64,000 nucleotides of DNA, taken from the NCBI RefSeq assembly GCF_009389715.1, contig NC_052392.1, positions 40,467,668 to 40,531,667 of the forward strand, written 5' to 3'. Position 1 is the stretch's first letter. Every line of letters starts with the position of its first letter. The position numbers were made by a program, and so were the translations under genes. The notes under the pieces are model-generated. The model was not told the origin of the DNA. It saw only the letters and a program-made list of their open reading frames with translations, and did no database searches. This stretch comes from Phoenix dactylifera. Its lineage: Eukaryota > Streptophyta > Magnoliopsida > Arecales > Arecaceae. This document shows positions 25,679-36,857 of this stretch, in pieces.

Positions 25679-26056
25679 TGTTTTAAATCCCAGTGGGATG
25701 GTGGTGCCCTAGCTGTCTTGCCCCATTTCTGTGAGAAAACAGGATTAGGACCAAAGCAGGATTCTGAAACAGGAAAGAAGGAAAGACGAAGAAGATTAAG
25801 AGTAAAAAAAAAGAAAGGAAGGAAGGAAAGAATAAGAAAAAGGAAAGAAGGAAATGAAGGGAGAAGAAATGAAAGGAAAGAAAGAAATGAAGGAAGAAGA
25901 AAAAGAAAGAAAGGAAGGGAAGAAGAAAAAATAAATGAAAGAAGGTGAGAGAGACGAAGAATACCTATCAGAACAGCTGCCGAGATGGGGCCGGACAGCG
26001 GGGAATCTAGTTTTGCGAAGAAACAGGAACACCCTATCCGACGAGATTTAAAACCT
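25679..26056. mobile_element. Fold-back MITE with internal purine expansion
   Basis: Left end GTTTTAAATCCCAGTGGGA and right end TCCGACGAGATTTAAAAC are imperfect inverted repeats. The similarity extends inward: ATGGGG-ACAGC-GGG on the right matches the inverse of CTAGCTGTCTTGCCCCAT on the left. The middle 25770-25950 is almost pure purine (GAAA/GGAA motifs). No coding sequence is present. This pattern is typical of a non-autonomous inverted-repeat DNA element whose centre has expanded as a microsatellite. The superfamily is not determined. Confidence 0.65.
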
Positions 26057-26129
26057 TGGTTTTGAGTTAGTTCCCTCACTTGCAAAGCTTATGTTTTTTA
26101 TAGAATTCTTGCAGGATTAAAAATCTCGG

Positions 26130-28747
26130 ATGGATTCTACTGGTACTGGGGCCAAGTATGAGTGCTTGCTCTTCGGTAAGCTGAGAGTCTAGGAATTATA
26201 CTTCGAAATTTCAACAAATTTCAAGGAACAGGGAAAAGAAAACATGTTTATAGATATTTCCCTTCTTCTTTACACAACAATTAGTTGGAATGAGTTCTGT
26301 AAATTGATGGTGCTTTAATGTTTTTTTGGGGATAACTGCTTGTTTGTTTCATATCCCTAGATATGGATGATACCTTATATCCCTCAAGTTTGGGCCTCAA
26401 CTTAGCCTGTCGCAAGAACATACAAGGTAAGCTCAAGAGTACCATGAGATTCACAGATTTATTATTTTAATCACTTCTCCAGAGGATCAGAAGAAGTCTT
26501 GTTTAAACAAAAGTACTCATTCATAAACAATTCGTCTATTGCTACTTTCGTGAAAGAATAAATGATTAGTCTACAGCTAACGAGGTATCATGTCAGTATC
26601 AAAGCCACTGAACCATGTTAAACCACAGATTACATGCTACACCATCTCCAAATTGAAGAAAGCCAAGTCCCAAAGATGTGCATGGAATTGTACATGGAAT
26701 ATGGAACAACAATGGCTGGGCTTAAGGTACAATTTCTTAGTCGTCGATGAACCCTTAGTTAAGTTAGTTTGTAATGCTCCTGATTTCTACCCATGGTTCT
26801 TGTCGATATTAAATATCTTATTTTTGTTTTTTTCTGCTCTTCCTTACAGGCACTGGGATTCCAATTTGACAATGATGAATTCCATGCGTATGTTCACGGC
26901 CAGCTGCCATACGAGATATTGGGACCTGATCCCATGTTGAAGAATCTGCTTCTTTCAATACCCCAACGAAAAACAGTATGAAAATCTGCAAATGAATTCC
27001 CTACTTTTCGATAATACATTCTTAAGATGGATATAATTGTTTAAAGGTGAAGAATCTGCTTCTTTCAGTACCCCATCAAGAAATAGTATGCAAATCTGCA
27101 ATTGAATTCTTTGTTTTTCAGTACTACATTCTTAAAGTTGGATGTGATTGTTTAAAGGAGTAATTGTTTTTTTAACACAAAAGAACTATAGTTAATCTTA
27201 GAACAGGTTGGAATATGAGAATCTGTATCCCCACTAGTGGAATGATTAAAATGTCCAATCAGCACTACTGGTTTGACTTATGATGCACACACTGCATTAA
27301 CTTGTAAAAAAAAAGGAGTATTGAATCCTTTTGGACTGCCATATCAATTAAGTGGTTGATGCCTTTGTGCAGATCTTTACAAATGCTGACAAAACTCATG
27401 TTGAGAAAGTTCTCAGAAAGCTAGGTCTAGAAGACTGCTTTGAAGGTGTAATATGCTTCGAAACTCTCAATCCACCTCCTAGACCTATTGACCATCATGA
27501 TGAGAAGGACATTACTGTGCCTTCAACTGTTATTCAGTCTATGGGTCAAAATGGTGATGGATCTTTCAGTGTAACCAATTCAGAGACTGATACAATTTAT
27601 TGTGGCGATCCAAGTAATGTGAATTCCAATACGCTGATTCTATGCAAACCCTCTTTGGAAGCCATCAAAGCTGCAATCAAGATTGCAAATATAAATCCCA
27701 GGAAAACAGTAAGTCAACTTGAATCCGAGATCTTAGGTTTGATTTGCTGATGTATCTGAACATATTGGGACTGATAGTTTCCTACTCTTAGATCTTTTTT
27801 GATGACAGCGCCAGAAACATAGCAGCAGGAAAGGCAGCAGGCCTGCACACTGTCATTGTAAGTGGATGCTTTCTTTTATAAACTCCAAGGAGGCTGCTAT
27901 TCCTATTTATGAAACTCAATTGTAAAAATATTTGTGAAAACTACTAAAAGCTTATCTATTGTTGATTCCTTTCCTCGGCCTAACAATTGTGAAGTTATCC
28001 TCATATAACTGACTTCATTAAAATCTATTTAATGTTTCACGAACTTTTCATTTTTCAAATTATTTGCAACCTATTCAATAAGTAGTATCAACTACAAATT
28101 AATAATTGTACCTAAATTCTTGGAAGCGGTCTTTGTTTGTATTTTTTTTCCTGCTTTTGCGTTCCATGTTTATTGCTACACAAGTAAATATATCAATAAA
28201 TCAGTCGACTTTATTCTCTGTTTTTTTCATTGTTTTCTGATTTTAGTTATCCAATTCTTTCCACAGAAACCTTTATTCTCTGTTGTTCATTCTTTTCTAA
28301 TTGTCAATTATCTAACTCTTTCTAAACTTCCATTAGCTTCTTATCATTTTTCAAATTTTCTATTCCTTGCCTCTAGCAGGGAAATTATACTTTTCCCTGA
28401 AAAACTAAATAGGATGCTATTTGATCTAGAAGCGACATTTTTTTTTCCGAACAATACCTACTATTTTAGACATTGGCCTCCTCTGAGGGCAAGCATTGGA
28501 GGATATAAGTGACACAAGATGGTAGATCCATCAACTCTAGGACTGCTATTGTATTTAGAAACATAGTTTCATTTAATGCATTTTTCATGAAGTGCAGGTT
28601 GGGAGCTCAGTGCTAGTTCCGGGAGCTGATCACGCACTCAGGAGCATCCACAACATTAGAGAAGCATTGCCTGAGATATGGGAGGGTGGAGATGATTCCA
28701 AATCAGTTCTTACATCCACAACAGTTGAAGCTATAGTTCTTGCTTAA
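26130..28747 (+). CDS. HAD-superfamily hydrolase, SDT1/pyrimidine 5'-nucleotidase-like, 295 aa
   Basis: Exons are 26130-26175, 26361-26426, 26629-26726, 26850-26975, 27373-27708, 27792-27857 and 28598-28747, giving 888 nt with GT-AG borders. HAD motif I is DMDDTLYP (nucleophile Asp16, acid Asp18). Motif II is IFTNAD (residues 113-118). Motif IV is IFFDDSARNIAAGKAAGLHTV (Asp228/Asp229), which coordinates Mg2+. The cap region includes KMCMELYMEYGTTMAGLK and ALGFQFDNDEFHAYVHG. Plant relatives are annotated as 'suppressor of disruption of TFIIS-like', after yeast SDT1, a pyrimidine nucleotidase. The true substrate in plants is not established here. No targeting signal is seen, so the protein is probably cytosolic. 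A TTCTTGCAG acceptor at 26114, 15 bp before the ATG, suggests an intron in the 5' leader, with the MITE inside that intron. Exon 4 is followed by a tandem copy of its end. Confidence 0.92.
26937..27157 (+). repeat. 110-bp tandem duplication of exon 4 end plus donor
   Basis: The last 39 bases of HAD exon 4 together with about 70 bp of intron (26937-27046) are repeated at 27047-27157 with roughly 85-90% identity by eye. Both copies keep a GTATG donor (26976 and 27084 region). The second copy still reads KNLLLSVPHQEI in its own frame, but it is out of phase with the first, and a stop lies between. Confidence 0.88.
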
Positions 28748-29747
28748 ACCTTACCGTATATGGCTTATTTGTTGCCTTTTCCCCCCTTACTGATTGAATG
28801 TAACCTCAGAGATTTGTAACCAACCTGCATGAAAAAAAATTTAAGTGAGGGACAAGTTGGATTGAGAATGCCAAGTGCCAACTAGTGAGGATGCATGCTT
28901 CACTATCTATCGATCTCCTTTTCTTATCTTTTTATACCAGAGAAAGTACCTTTTTCCATTCCATTTTGGCCTTTTATGCTTCACGAAGGATGCACTTTGT
29001 TGAGACTAAACTTTTATAGCAGAAACTATTCAGAAACCCTGAGTAGGCCAAGACACACTAGAGAGGCTCCAGAGACTCGTGGAGACGAGGAGACTTGTTA
29101 GGGTCCGTTTGGTATTACTTCTGTTTTCTGTATTTGTTTTGAACCCAAGGAGCGATTGATGAGCTCCAGCAATTAATGGAGACACCGTTCCGGAGTTCCC
29201 CTGCAGGAAAACGCCAAGCTTTGAACTCCATTCCGAACCTTCGCATGTTGCTGGTTCTGGAGCGAGAGGGGCGATGATATTTAGTCCCACATGGGAAGCG
29301 AAAAGAGAGGAGCCGAGCATCTTAATTGGGACTTGGAGGCAAAATCTATGGCGGCGTGGCGGGATCTGTTCGGTTTGAGTGCGGGGAGACTGATGACGTG
29401 GCGTCCATCCAATAGGATGGAATATTTAATCTGAACCAAGTTGGACTTTTGCTTCTGTTATGGAAGGCCCGCCCAACCTCAGAGAGAGAGAGAATAGGAA
29501 GGAAAACGGCCGGTCTTCTTCAAGGTTCGGGGAGGCCCTGGCTAATTCAGGTCCGACCCACTCGGATTGCCTGTTTCGGATAGGTTAGGGATGCGGCCTG
29601 GGCCAACTCGGCCCACCTCCAGCACTAGTGGAGGATGAGGAGGAGGAGCGGAGGAGGTGTATAGGGCCTGCTATAGATATTTTCTCAAAAACGAAAATAC
29701 GTCAGCGAAAAAGTATCTCAAGTGAACAACGAGTAGAGCCGGGAGAG
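28748..29747. other. Intergenic region and START-like gene promoter
   Basis: This holds the 3' flank of the HAD gene and the upstream region of the next gene, both on the + strand. From about 29100 it becomes GC-richer. It includes TTAGGGTCCGTTTGGTA, a sequence type common at the ends of plant DNA transposons, for which I found no matching partner. No clear TATA box is seen. The 5' leader of the START-like gene probably begins between 29600 and 29720. Confidence 0.4.
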
Positions 29748-32700
29748 ATGCTGGGTTCGGCCGTTATTCAATCACCGTCCTCTTTCCCCCTCTCTCTTCA
29801 TCCCTTCTCCTTCCCCCGGAAGCAGAAGTATCCCTCCCATACCCGCTGCTTCTTCTTCTCGTCCACCCGCCCCGAGACCGTCTTCCCTCGCCCCTTCAGA
29901 CGCTCCCTTGTCTCCGAATCCACACCCGAGCCGATCGGATTCACTCCTCCTTCCTCGCCGGAAGACGGCCTTGAGGAGCCGAAGCCGGCACCGGATCCCG
30001 ATTCCGTCTCCGGCGACGACGGTGGTGATGGAAGCTTCGAGATCGAGATCGAGAAGCTGGAGAAGAAGAATGGGCGGAGAATCCGGGCCAGAATACGGGT
30101 GGAGGCGGACCTGGAGACGGTGTGGAGCGTCCTCACCGACTACGATGGCCTCGCCGACTTCATCCCCAACTTGGCCGTCAGCCAGCTGATCGAGAAGAAG
30201 GACAAATTCGCCCGGCTCTATCAGGTAATTAATTTCGTGTGCTGAAAAAAATCGTTATTCTCTAATTTTATGATACAGACTCGTGAACTTTACTCGATTT
30301 TTTCTTGATAGATATGCCACAACATTACGAAATATTTTTATGACCAATTTGAGTAGGCCGGCTGGGAAGTCATGAACTGTACTCGATTTCTCTTGTATAC
30401 ATGTGACAAAGTTATGAAATTTATAATTAAATTTGAGGAATTTCGTACACGGTGGCGCGGAACTTCTTCGCAATTTGACAGAGTATTATGAACTTTACGT
30501 GATTTCTCTGCGTATGTCGTAAAGTTACAAAAGTTACAATTGTTTCTGAAATTTGGTAGGTTTCGGACTAAGCAATTTGACAGAGTTATGAGGTCTTCAA
30601 CTTTGCTTGATCTCTCTATAGGTTCCTTTTGCAAATTACAATTATAACGAAGATTCTAGTAGGTTTCAGATGTAGCAATTTGACAAAGTTACAAGTATTA
30701 ACTCATGAACTTTACTTGATTTCTCTGTTTATGAATTTTCATTGGAAGCTATTAGGTTTGGTATGGAATTTCGGGAAAATCTATCAAAGTTTTATTCTTG
30801 AAGACATCAATTTTACTAATTTCTCCAACGATAAACGTCATAGATTTATGGATTTTACAATTTCTTGGAGGAATGAAGAATATTTGGAGTGAAATTTCTT
30901 AGCAATTTGAAATAGAAGTTGGAAAAATTGCTGAATGAAAGTTTTTGATACAGGTTGGTCAGCAGGACCTGGCACTTGGTTTGAAATTTAATGCCAATGG
31001 TGTGCTAGATTGCTATGAGAGAGATCTTGAGATCTTACCTTTTGGTCGGAGGAGGGATATTGAATTTAAAATGGTGGAAGGTGACTTTCATACCTTTGAA
31101 GGAAAATGGTCCATCGAACAGGTGAGCATCTCTTGCCGTTCGTTTCATTTTTCTGGGAACTTTATTTTTCTGAGGTCATGCCTTTTGTTAGGCGTTTAAG
31201 AACCTTTCACTCACCAACTACTAAAACCAGTAGAAAGTAATGGGTTGTAGATAGGCCTTTTTTAAAAATTCTTTTATAACAACAGAAGAGTTGATAGATC
31301 AAAAAGGAAGCTAATAAAATAAGAGAGAGAGGGTGAGAAGTAGAATAAATTCTGTCCCTTTTTCAAGGGAAAGCTAGGAGGCTCGCCTCCTTCACCTCCA
31401 TGTCATAAAAGTTCTTCCTAAAACATGAGATAGGACATCATACATCTCTTCCCTCCCCTAAAGTCCGATAGCCCTGCATCTTCACATTAGGACCTGAGCA
31501 ATACAAATTTGCATAGAAGATAGACAAGTAAGTTTTTCTGAGAAATCCTTCAATATTCCCTTAATATTTTCATCGCGTCTTCCAACTTTTATTCTTTTGG
31601 CCATTCTAACTTAGCTGAAGTCCCAAGCAGGTCATACAAAAAAAAAGTACATTACATTCATTGCTTTTGCTTCTAGGACAAGCATTTTGTCTAGGATCTA
31701 TTATTATATATCCTCTAAGAGAGATCTTATGATACACATGAGTAGCATAATGAGAAGCCCAAATATTACTTGATTGTAGAGAATAATCATAATGTGCTAG
31801 CCGCTGGGACAAACTTATGATGCTTCAGTGGGGCATAGTCCACAATCAAGTTAACCATGGTCGTTAGCACTTGGTAGTTACCCATTTCTTCTACTTTATT
31901 AGTTCACAGGTGTCTCCTTTGGTTGCCAGATTTAAGAAGTACCAAGGATTGAATTTCATAGTGAGAATTTCCATTTGAAGTTATTGTATGCTAATATCAT
32001 GCTTCTGTACATGTACCCACATCTTGACACTTTTGGCCGATGCTTCAATTACACTTTTTGTCATGGCCAAACCTAATGTAGCTTAATTATATAATATTAT
32101 TATACTACAAGTGCTCTTGACTGCAGCCACCATATATTGATTTTATAATTCCCAATACCGTTGTTGCCTTTTAAATTGAAAATCATATTATATTTCAAAG
32201 CCTCTTTGACAAACCCTCCATTTTTTCATGATAGCTTGCTCATGATTTAAGATACTTATATGAACAATGAATACCTGTTCAAGCAAAAACTTATTATCAT
32301 ATTTGATCTCTTATTTGAAAGATTATTTAACGTATGTTATGTACTGGATATTGGAAAACAAAAATATTTTTGGTTGATTGATAATCAGCAAAAAATAATA
32401 AGGTAAAGCTTTTTTTGTGGCATGATGTACTAAATTTTACTTAATAGTAGCCAAATACAATTACCATCTTAATTATGGCCGAGAGGTGAGCGGCATGGTG
32501 GTTGGGTGTGAGGAGAAGAAGAAGAGGAGGAGGAGGAGGAGGAGGAGGAGAGAAATAGGAAGGCATCATGAATTCATAATAAGAACATGTATAGAAACTA
32601 AGTTGGTTGGATTCACCGAATCCCAATACCTGACTGAGCCAATCTTTATCAATATCTGACCTAGCCAGCGAACCCAATTCAGGCAACAACGAGTTGACCT

Positions 32701-33529
32701 TTGACCATCCTCTTTTATCTAGGGTTATAGATTTATGGTGGATTTCATGAAACCGTGGGTGGTACTATCTTGCTTCTCTTTTTTGTCTCTGGAATTATTC
32801 CCTAATGTCGGCACTGGTTCTCATTTATCATTTTGGGCTGTGTATCTCTAGCATGGCAAGTAAGGCTAGACCAAAATCACATTCTTTTTCGGATTAAATG
32901 TTGTAACACAAAAGAAAACAGGAATCGGCAGAGAAAATATTTTGTTCACTGACATCATTATGCAGCTACCATGCCAGTCAGATTTTGTGCATTTAGTCAA
33001 TGTAAGATTTATATAATGCTGTTTGTTTTCTCAGCTTTTGGATCCTTTAGGTGTCCAATGATTGCCTGCACCTATGATTGTTTAAGATAAATGTTACTAT
33101 TTCCTTCATCTTAGTGTAGGAACCTTAAGCAACAAACCTGATATGCTTATGCATAGGAAAACCCAATCTGCAGGCAAGAATTCTTTGGGCACTATATGAT
33201 AGCCATAATCTTCTGTAGTTACTATTTAGACATAAATTCCAGATACAAGATAATTATATATTTTTAGCCTAGGCTTTAAAATAAACTAAAATGCTAACCT
33301 GGGGTCTATGCAGATTGACAATGACATGTGCAAAGATGAAGAAACTATGGAGGGGAAAGGATTCCAGACAACACTTTTATATTTTGTAGAGTTGGAACCA
33401 AAGCTTTGGATTCCTGTGCGCCTACTTGAAGGGCGCGTGTGCAGAGAGATCAAAATTAACCTTCAATGTATTCGAGAAGAAGCCCAAAGAGTTCAAGAAG
33501 TGGGGCATGAGGCTCTTCCTACCTGGTAA
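29748..33529 (+). CDS. START-like (polyketide cyclase/COQ10-type) protein, plastid-targeted, 286 aa
   Basis: Exons are 29748-30224, 30954-31121 and 33314-33529, giving 861 nt. All junctions are phase 0 with GT-AG borders. Residues 1 to about 55 are rich in Ser/Pro/Arg with almost no acid (SFPLSLHPFSFPRKQK), as expected for a chloroplast transit peptide. An acidic Pro-rich linker follows. From about residue 95 the START/Bet v1-like helix-grip domain begins: SFEIEIEKLEKKNGRRIRAR, then VEADLETVWSVLTDYDGLAD and FIPNLAVSQLIEK. It continues in exon 2 (GQQDLALGLKFNANGVLDC) and exon 3 (LLYFVELEPKLWIPVRLLEG). Close plant homologues are annotated 'polyketide cyclase/dehydrase and lipid transport protein', and binding of a hydrophobic ligand is the family expectation. 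No catalytic role is shown. The first in-frame ATG is used. Intron 2 is 2.2 kb. Confidence 0.9.
32512..32551. repeat. (GGA)n microsatellite in START-like intron 2
   Basis: AGA/GGA triplets run for about 40 bp inside the 2.2-kb second intron. Nothing else with coding signal is seen between 31122 and 33313. Confidence 0.95.
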
Positions 33530-34905
33530 CAGCAGCAACATTCTCCATTTGTTTTGCATGTGTTGTTAAGTTCTGCTAGGTTATCCATGAGAACTTCATT
33601 TGTTGTTGGGCATTTTTGGATTGCAAACATTTTCCTGGTAAGCTTATGATTGCTGCATAACACCTACAGTTCCTCTTGAACTATTCAGTTTCTATAGACT
33701 AGATCCCAGTGTTCATCCCACCAGATCAGCCCATACAGTTGAAGCTTCCTATGATCATTTTGTTGATCAGGTCTTCTGTCCTTGCAGTTTTTACTTGACA
33801 GATATCAGTACTGTCTCTTGTAATAATGACTTCTACGTACCACCCACATGTATTTTTTGAATGCAAGCCACTTTTCCAGACCTGCCAAGGATTCTCTTTT
33901 AACTGTTCACTTCAAGAAAGCTAGAATGGCTGTCCCTGGCCTCCCTCGTGGTCCTGCCTTTTTATCATCTGTTTTATTTTTTAAATCGACGGATAAGCTG
34001 CCTCTTACCAGGTGGATGATGCAGATGAAACTTTTGAGGCCATCTTTAGACTGTGGGTATAATGGAGTGTGTTAATTTAGTGATTGGGTGCTGAAACGAC
34101 AATAACTCAATACTCTGGCATCATTTACTGCAAAATATTTAACTGGCGGACGAACTTTTACTTATAGTAAAGGAAACTTATTTATCTTCCTTCCTTTTCA
34201 TTTGAAATAAAAAGGAAAGGTTACATCAAAAAAAGAAAAGTTACAGCAAAAAGACATAAAAAGAAAAGTAGTTTATGCCATTTGCGATGCTTGATGATTG
34301 CCTGGAAGTCTTGCTTCTTTCTCAAACCAAGCACGACTTCATGAAAATTAACTGTACGTTGTGAGCTCTCATAGGTCTTCTTCGTGTGTAGGCCGTAGCG
34401 TCATAAGAGCTCTCGAGAGATGAGTTTATTATAATTGGTCAAGGAAGCTGGGAGAAACAGAGAATGTTACCGGAGGACAAAGGAGCAGTTCTAAAGCAGC
34501 ACAGGGCCAAGATGAATGTCTTATGATCTCACGGTGCAATGAGCTATAAATTTAAATGAAGTCCTATGATGACAGCAGCATCCAAACTGGTCCTTCGAGA
34601 GATCGATGTCGTGGTTTTTGTCGAGGCAAGAAAAGATGACCACAGCAATCATATTATATATACCTTGCAGAAAAATAATTATTTACGGCTTCCAAGCTTA
34701 GTGTTGGCTTCAAAAGAACAAGCTTTTTGTTTTTCTTTTTCTTAAAGTGTAACATGAAATGTTTTTCCTTTTCCTCTCTTTTCCATCTGTGAACTAGTAA
34801 TGCAAACCAGTTATATATTTTTTTTCCGTGTTGATTGAATGCTGACTGAAAGTTCAGGGATTTATATTCAGTAATGGTTTGTTGTTAATGAAAAAAGGGC
34901 CACCA
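33355..34905 (+). repeat. Tandem segmental duplication, copy A (START-like exon 3 and 3' flank)
   Basis: This block contains the coding end of exon 3, the 3' UTR and downstream DNA. It aligns, with gaps, to 36665-38095. Shared markers are CCTACTTGAAGG, GCAGAGAGATCAAAATTA, GCAACATTCTCCATTTG, GTGATTGGGTG, AGCTCTCATAGG, GCAATGAGC and GCAATCATAT, all in the same order. Confidence 0.88.
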
Positions 34906-35961
34906 GCATCTGTGATTGGTCAGACAAATTGGTACCCGTGGTGGAAGAGTTGGGGATACAATTGGTGCAGCTTTATGAGGTAAGGTATTGCACATTTCCA
35001 AAACGTGACAAATTTCAGATTGATAAGAAAATACGGCCTGTTATTAGACTTTTGGGAAGTTTGATTTGGTGGTGTTGTTTTGATATGGCGGTGTTCTTTG
35101 AAGCTGGTGTAAGTTTTGTAGAGATTGGTGGTTTTGTTATACTGTAAATATTTTTTGTACCCATGGGACTGATATTTTTTCAGAAAAAAAGGGTTTTGCT
35201 GATTTGTTTATGGAAGCTTTCATATTTTTGTAATATGTAATTATGTTTTAATCCTTGAAATCTTGAAACAGTTCTGAAGTTAAATTAACTAGATTAGAGC
35301 GAAATATTCATATTTTAATCTTCTATTGGTATTAAAAAAATTTATCTTCTAGACATGTTTGTCTCTATTCCTCAAACTTAACTAATCTCTTAATTCCTGC
35401 CCCTCCATTATTGGTTCTCTAGCGGTTAGGTCCTGAGTAAGAAGAAATCTGAGTGGGTCAGGCAGGGCTAAGTACCGAGCCTCATTTGTTTTCAAGTTTA
35501 AGCCATAATTGATGGAAAAAGTTGAAAATGTTAAAGCCAAGTATAACCACCTACAGCGGCAGTTCTTTGTTATCGTAAAAGTATTTCTAGCTATCGACAA
35601 TGCCATATGAAATGCCATGTTTATCCTTTAACATTTACTGAGATAATCATCCATCGATGAATGATTTGTTCTAACAATTTATCTCTAGTGGGGTGATAAC
35701 CGTTGTTAATTCCCTATTTATCGAAAAGGAAATTCAAATTTGTATAGTCATTCTAAGTTTGTAGGTCTATTAGCTGCATGCAATGATAAAACCTACTATG
35801 CGGCGCACAATGCAGCCGACTGGATCGCCTCCTATGCAGCACATCACTCAAAAGAATTTTGCTGGGAGAGCATGGAGTCTGCACCCCACCGTTTTGCTGA
35901 CTTTTTCTTTTTGACTCTTATGTGTGCACTCATGCACGTATGGTGGGAGTTACCATTGTAT

Positions 35962-35991
35962 CAAAATAAAATAAAATAAAATAAAATAAAA
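35962..35991. repeat. (AAAAT)n microsatellite
   Basis: Five to six perfect AAAAT units lie in the spacer between the two copies of the START-like 3' duplication. Confidence 0.95.
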
Positions 35992-36664
35992 CCTACTGTC
36001 TGTTTGATACACAATTACAGCCATATAATTGTATTTACATCCACAAAGAATGGATTGTTGAATTTAGTGGACATACGACATAGGCTGTGGACTGTATTTA
36101 CTTCATGAAATGGTGATAAATCCCCAGTTTGGTCTGTAAGTACAACGTCGGCTAAAACCACCTCTTGCATTCATTATTGGGAGTTTCCTTTTGAACGGCT
36201 CCCTATTCGTTTTTTTTTTTCCAAATATTTCTTCAATTGTTTTCATTAAAATACTACCTCCTATCGCTCCTTATGCTCCCTAACTTAGTGTCTATTCTAT
36301 GGATCATCATGTGGGAAAACAATACGGTTTTAGAGGTTTTGAGGGGGAAGAAGATTGCTTTTGAATTTGAATTGATGTGCTTGTATCCAACTCCAAAACC
36401 ACCTCTTCTATGTGCTTCAACCGAGATCCATGCTTGGAGCAAAGTTTGGCCCATCGCCATAATTCTTACAAATCTTTTATCGAACTCAAGTGTTTCTATA
36501 CTTTAAGCTTGTTTATTTTTGGTTTTTGCTCTTTCCTGAGAGTTGTAGTTTGTGCGTGTGGGAAGAAGAATTACAATGATGTTGCATGGTGTTGCCTGCC
36601 CCACTTGATAATTTAAGATGATGTCTTGTCCCCTTCATCCTTGGTCCCAATTCTTCGAACCTCA

Positions 36665-36857
36665 AGTGACGACAATATGTGCAATGAATGAGGATTTCAG
36701 GCAACACTTTCGTATGTCATGGAGTTGGAGTCAGAGCTTCTGTTGTCCATGCACCTACTTGAAGGTTGGCTTTGCAGAGAGATCAAAATTAGCATTCCAA
36801 GTGTTTGAGAAGAAGCTCGAAGAGTCCAAAGTGAACGCGGTAGGCCACTTCCTGGGA
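36665..36857 (+). pseudogene. Dead copy of START-like gene exon 3
   Basis: Nucleotide alignment to 33314-33529 is clear. GATTTCAGGCAACACTTTCG corresponds to GATTCCAGACAACACTTTTA, TGTCCATGCACCTACTTGAAGG to the LLEG coding segment, and GAGAAGAAGCTCGAAGAG to GAGAAGAAGCCCAAAGAG. The acceptor side and first codons are eroded, several indels shift the frame, and the position of the genuine TAA after PTW is lost. No upstream exons 1-2 are present nearby, so it cannot be a gene on its own. Splicing of transcripts into it is unlikely because no good AG acceptor is seen. Confidence 0.85.

Noticed and set aside
25768-25950. Long open frames on both strands over the purine tract
   Set aside because: Low-complexity GAAA/GGAA repeat inside a MITE; Lys/Arg/Glu or Ser/Phe-only translations are expected.
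29276-29340. GTCCCACATGG, close to the upstream sequence element of plant snRNA genes
   Set aside because: No TATA box at the required spacing (about 34 bp) and no U-snRNA sequence downstream, so it is probably a chance match.
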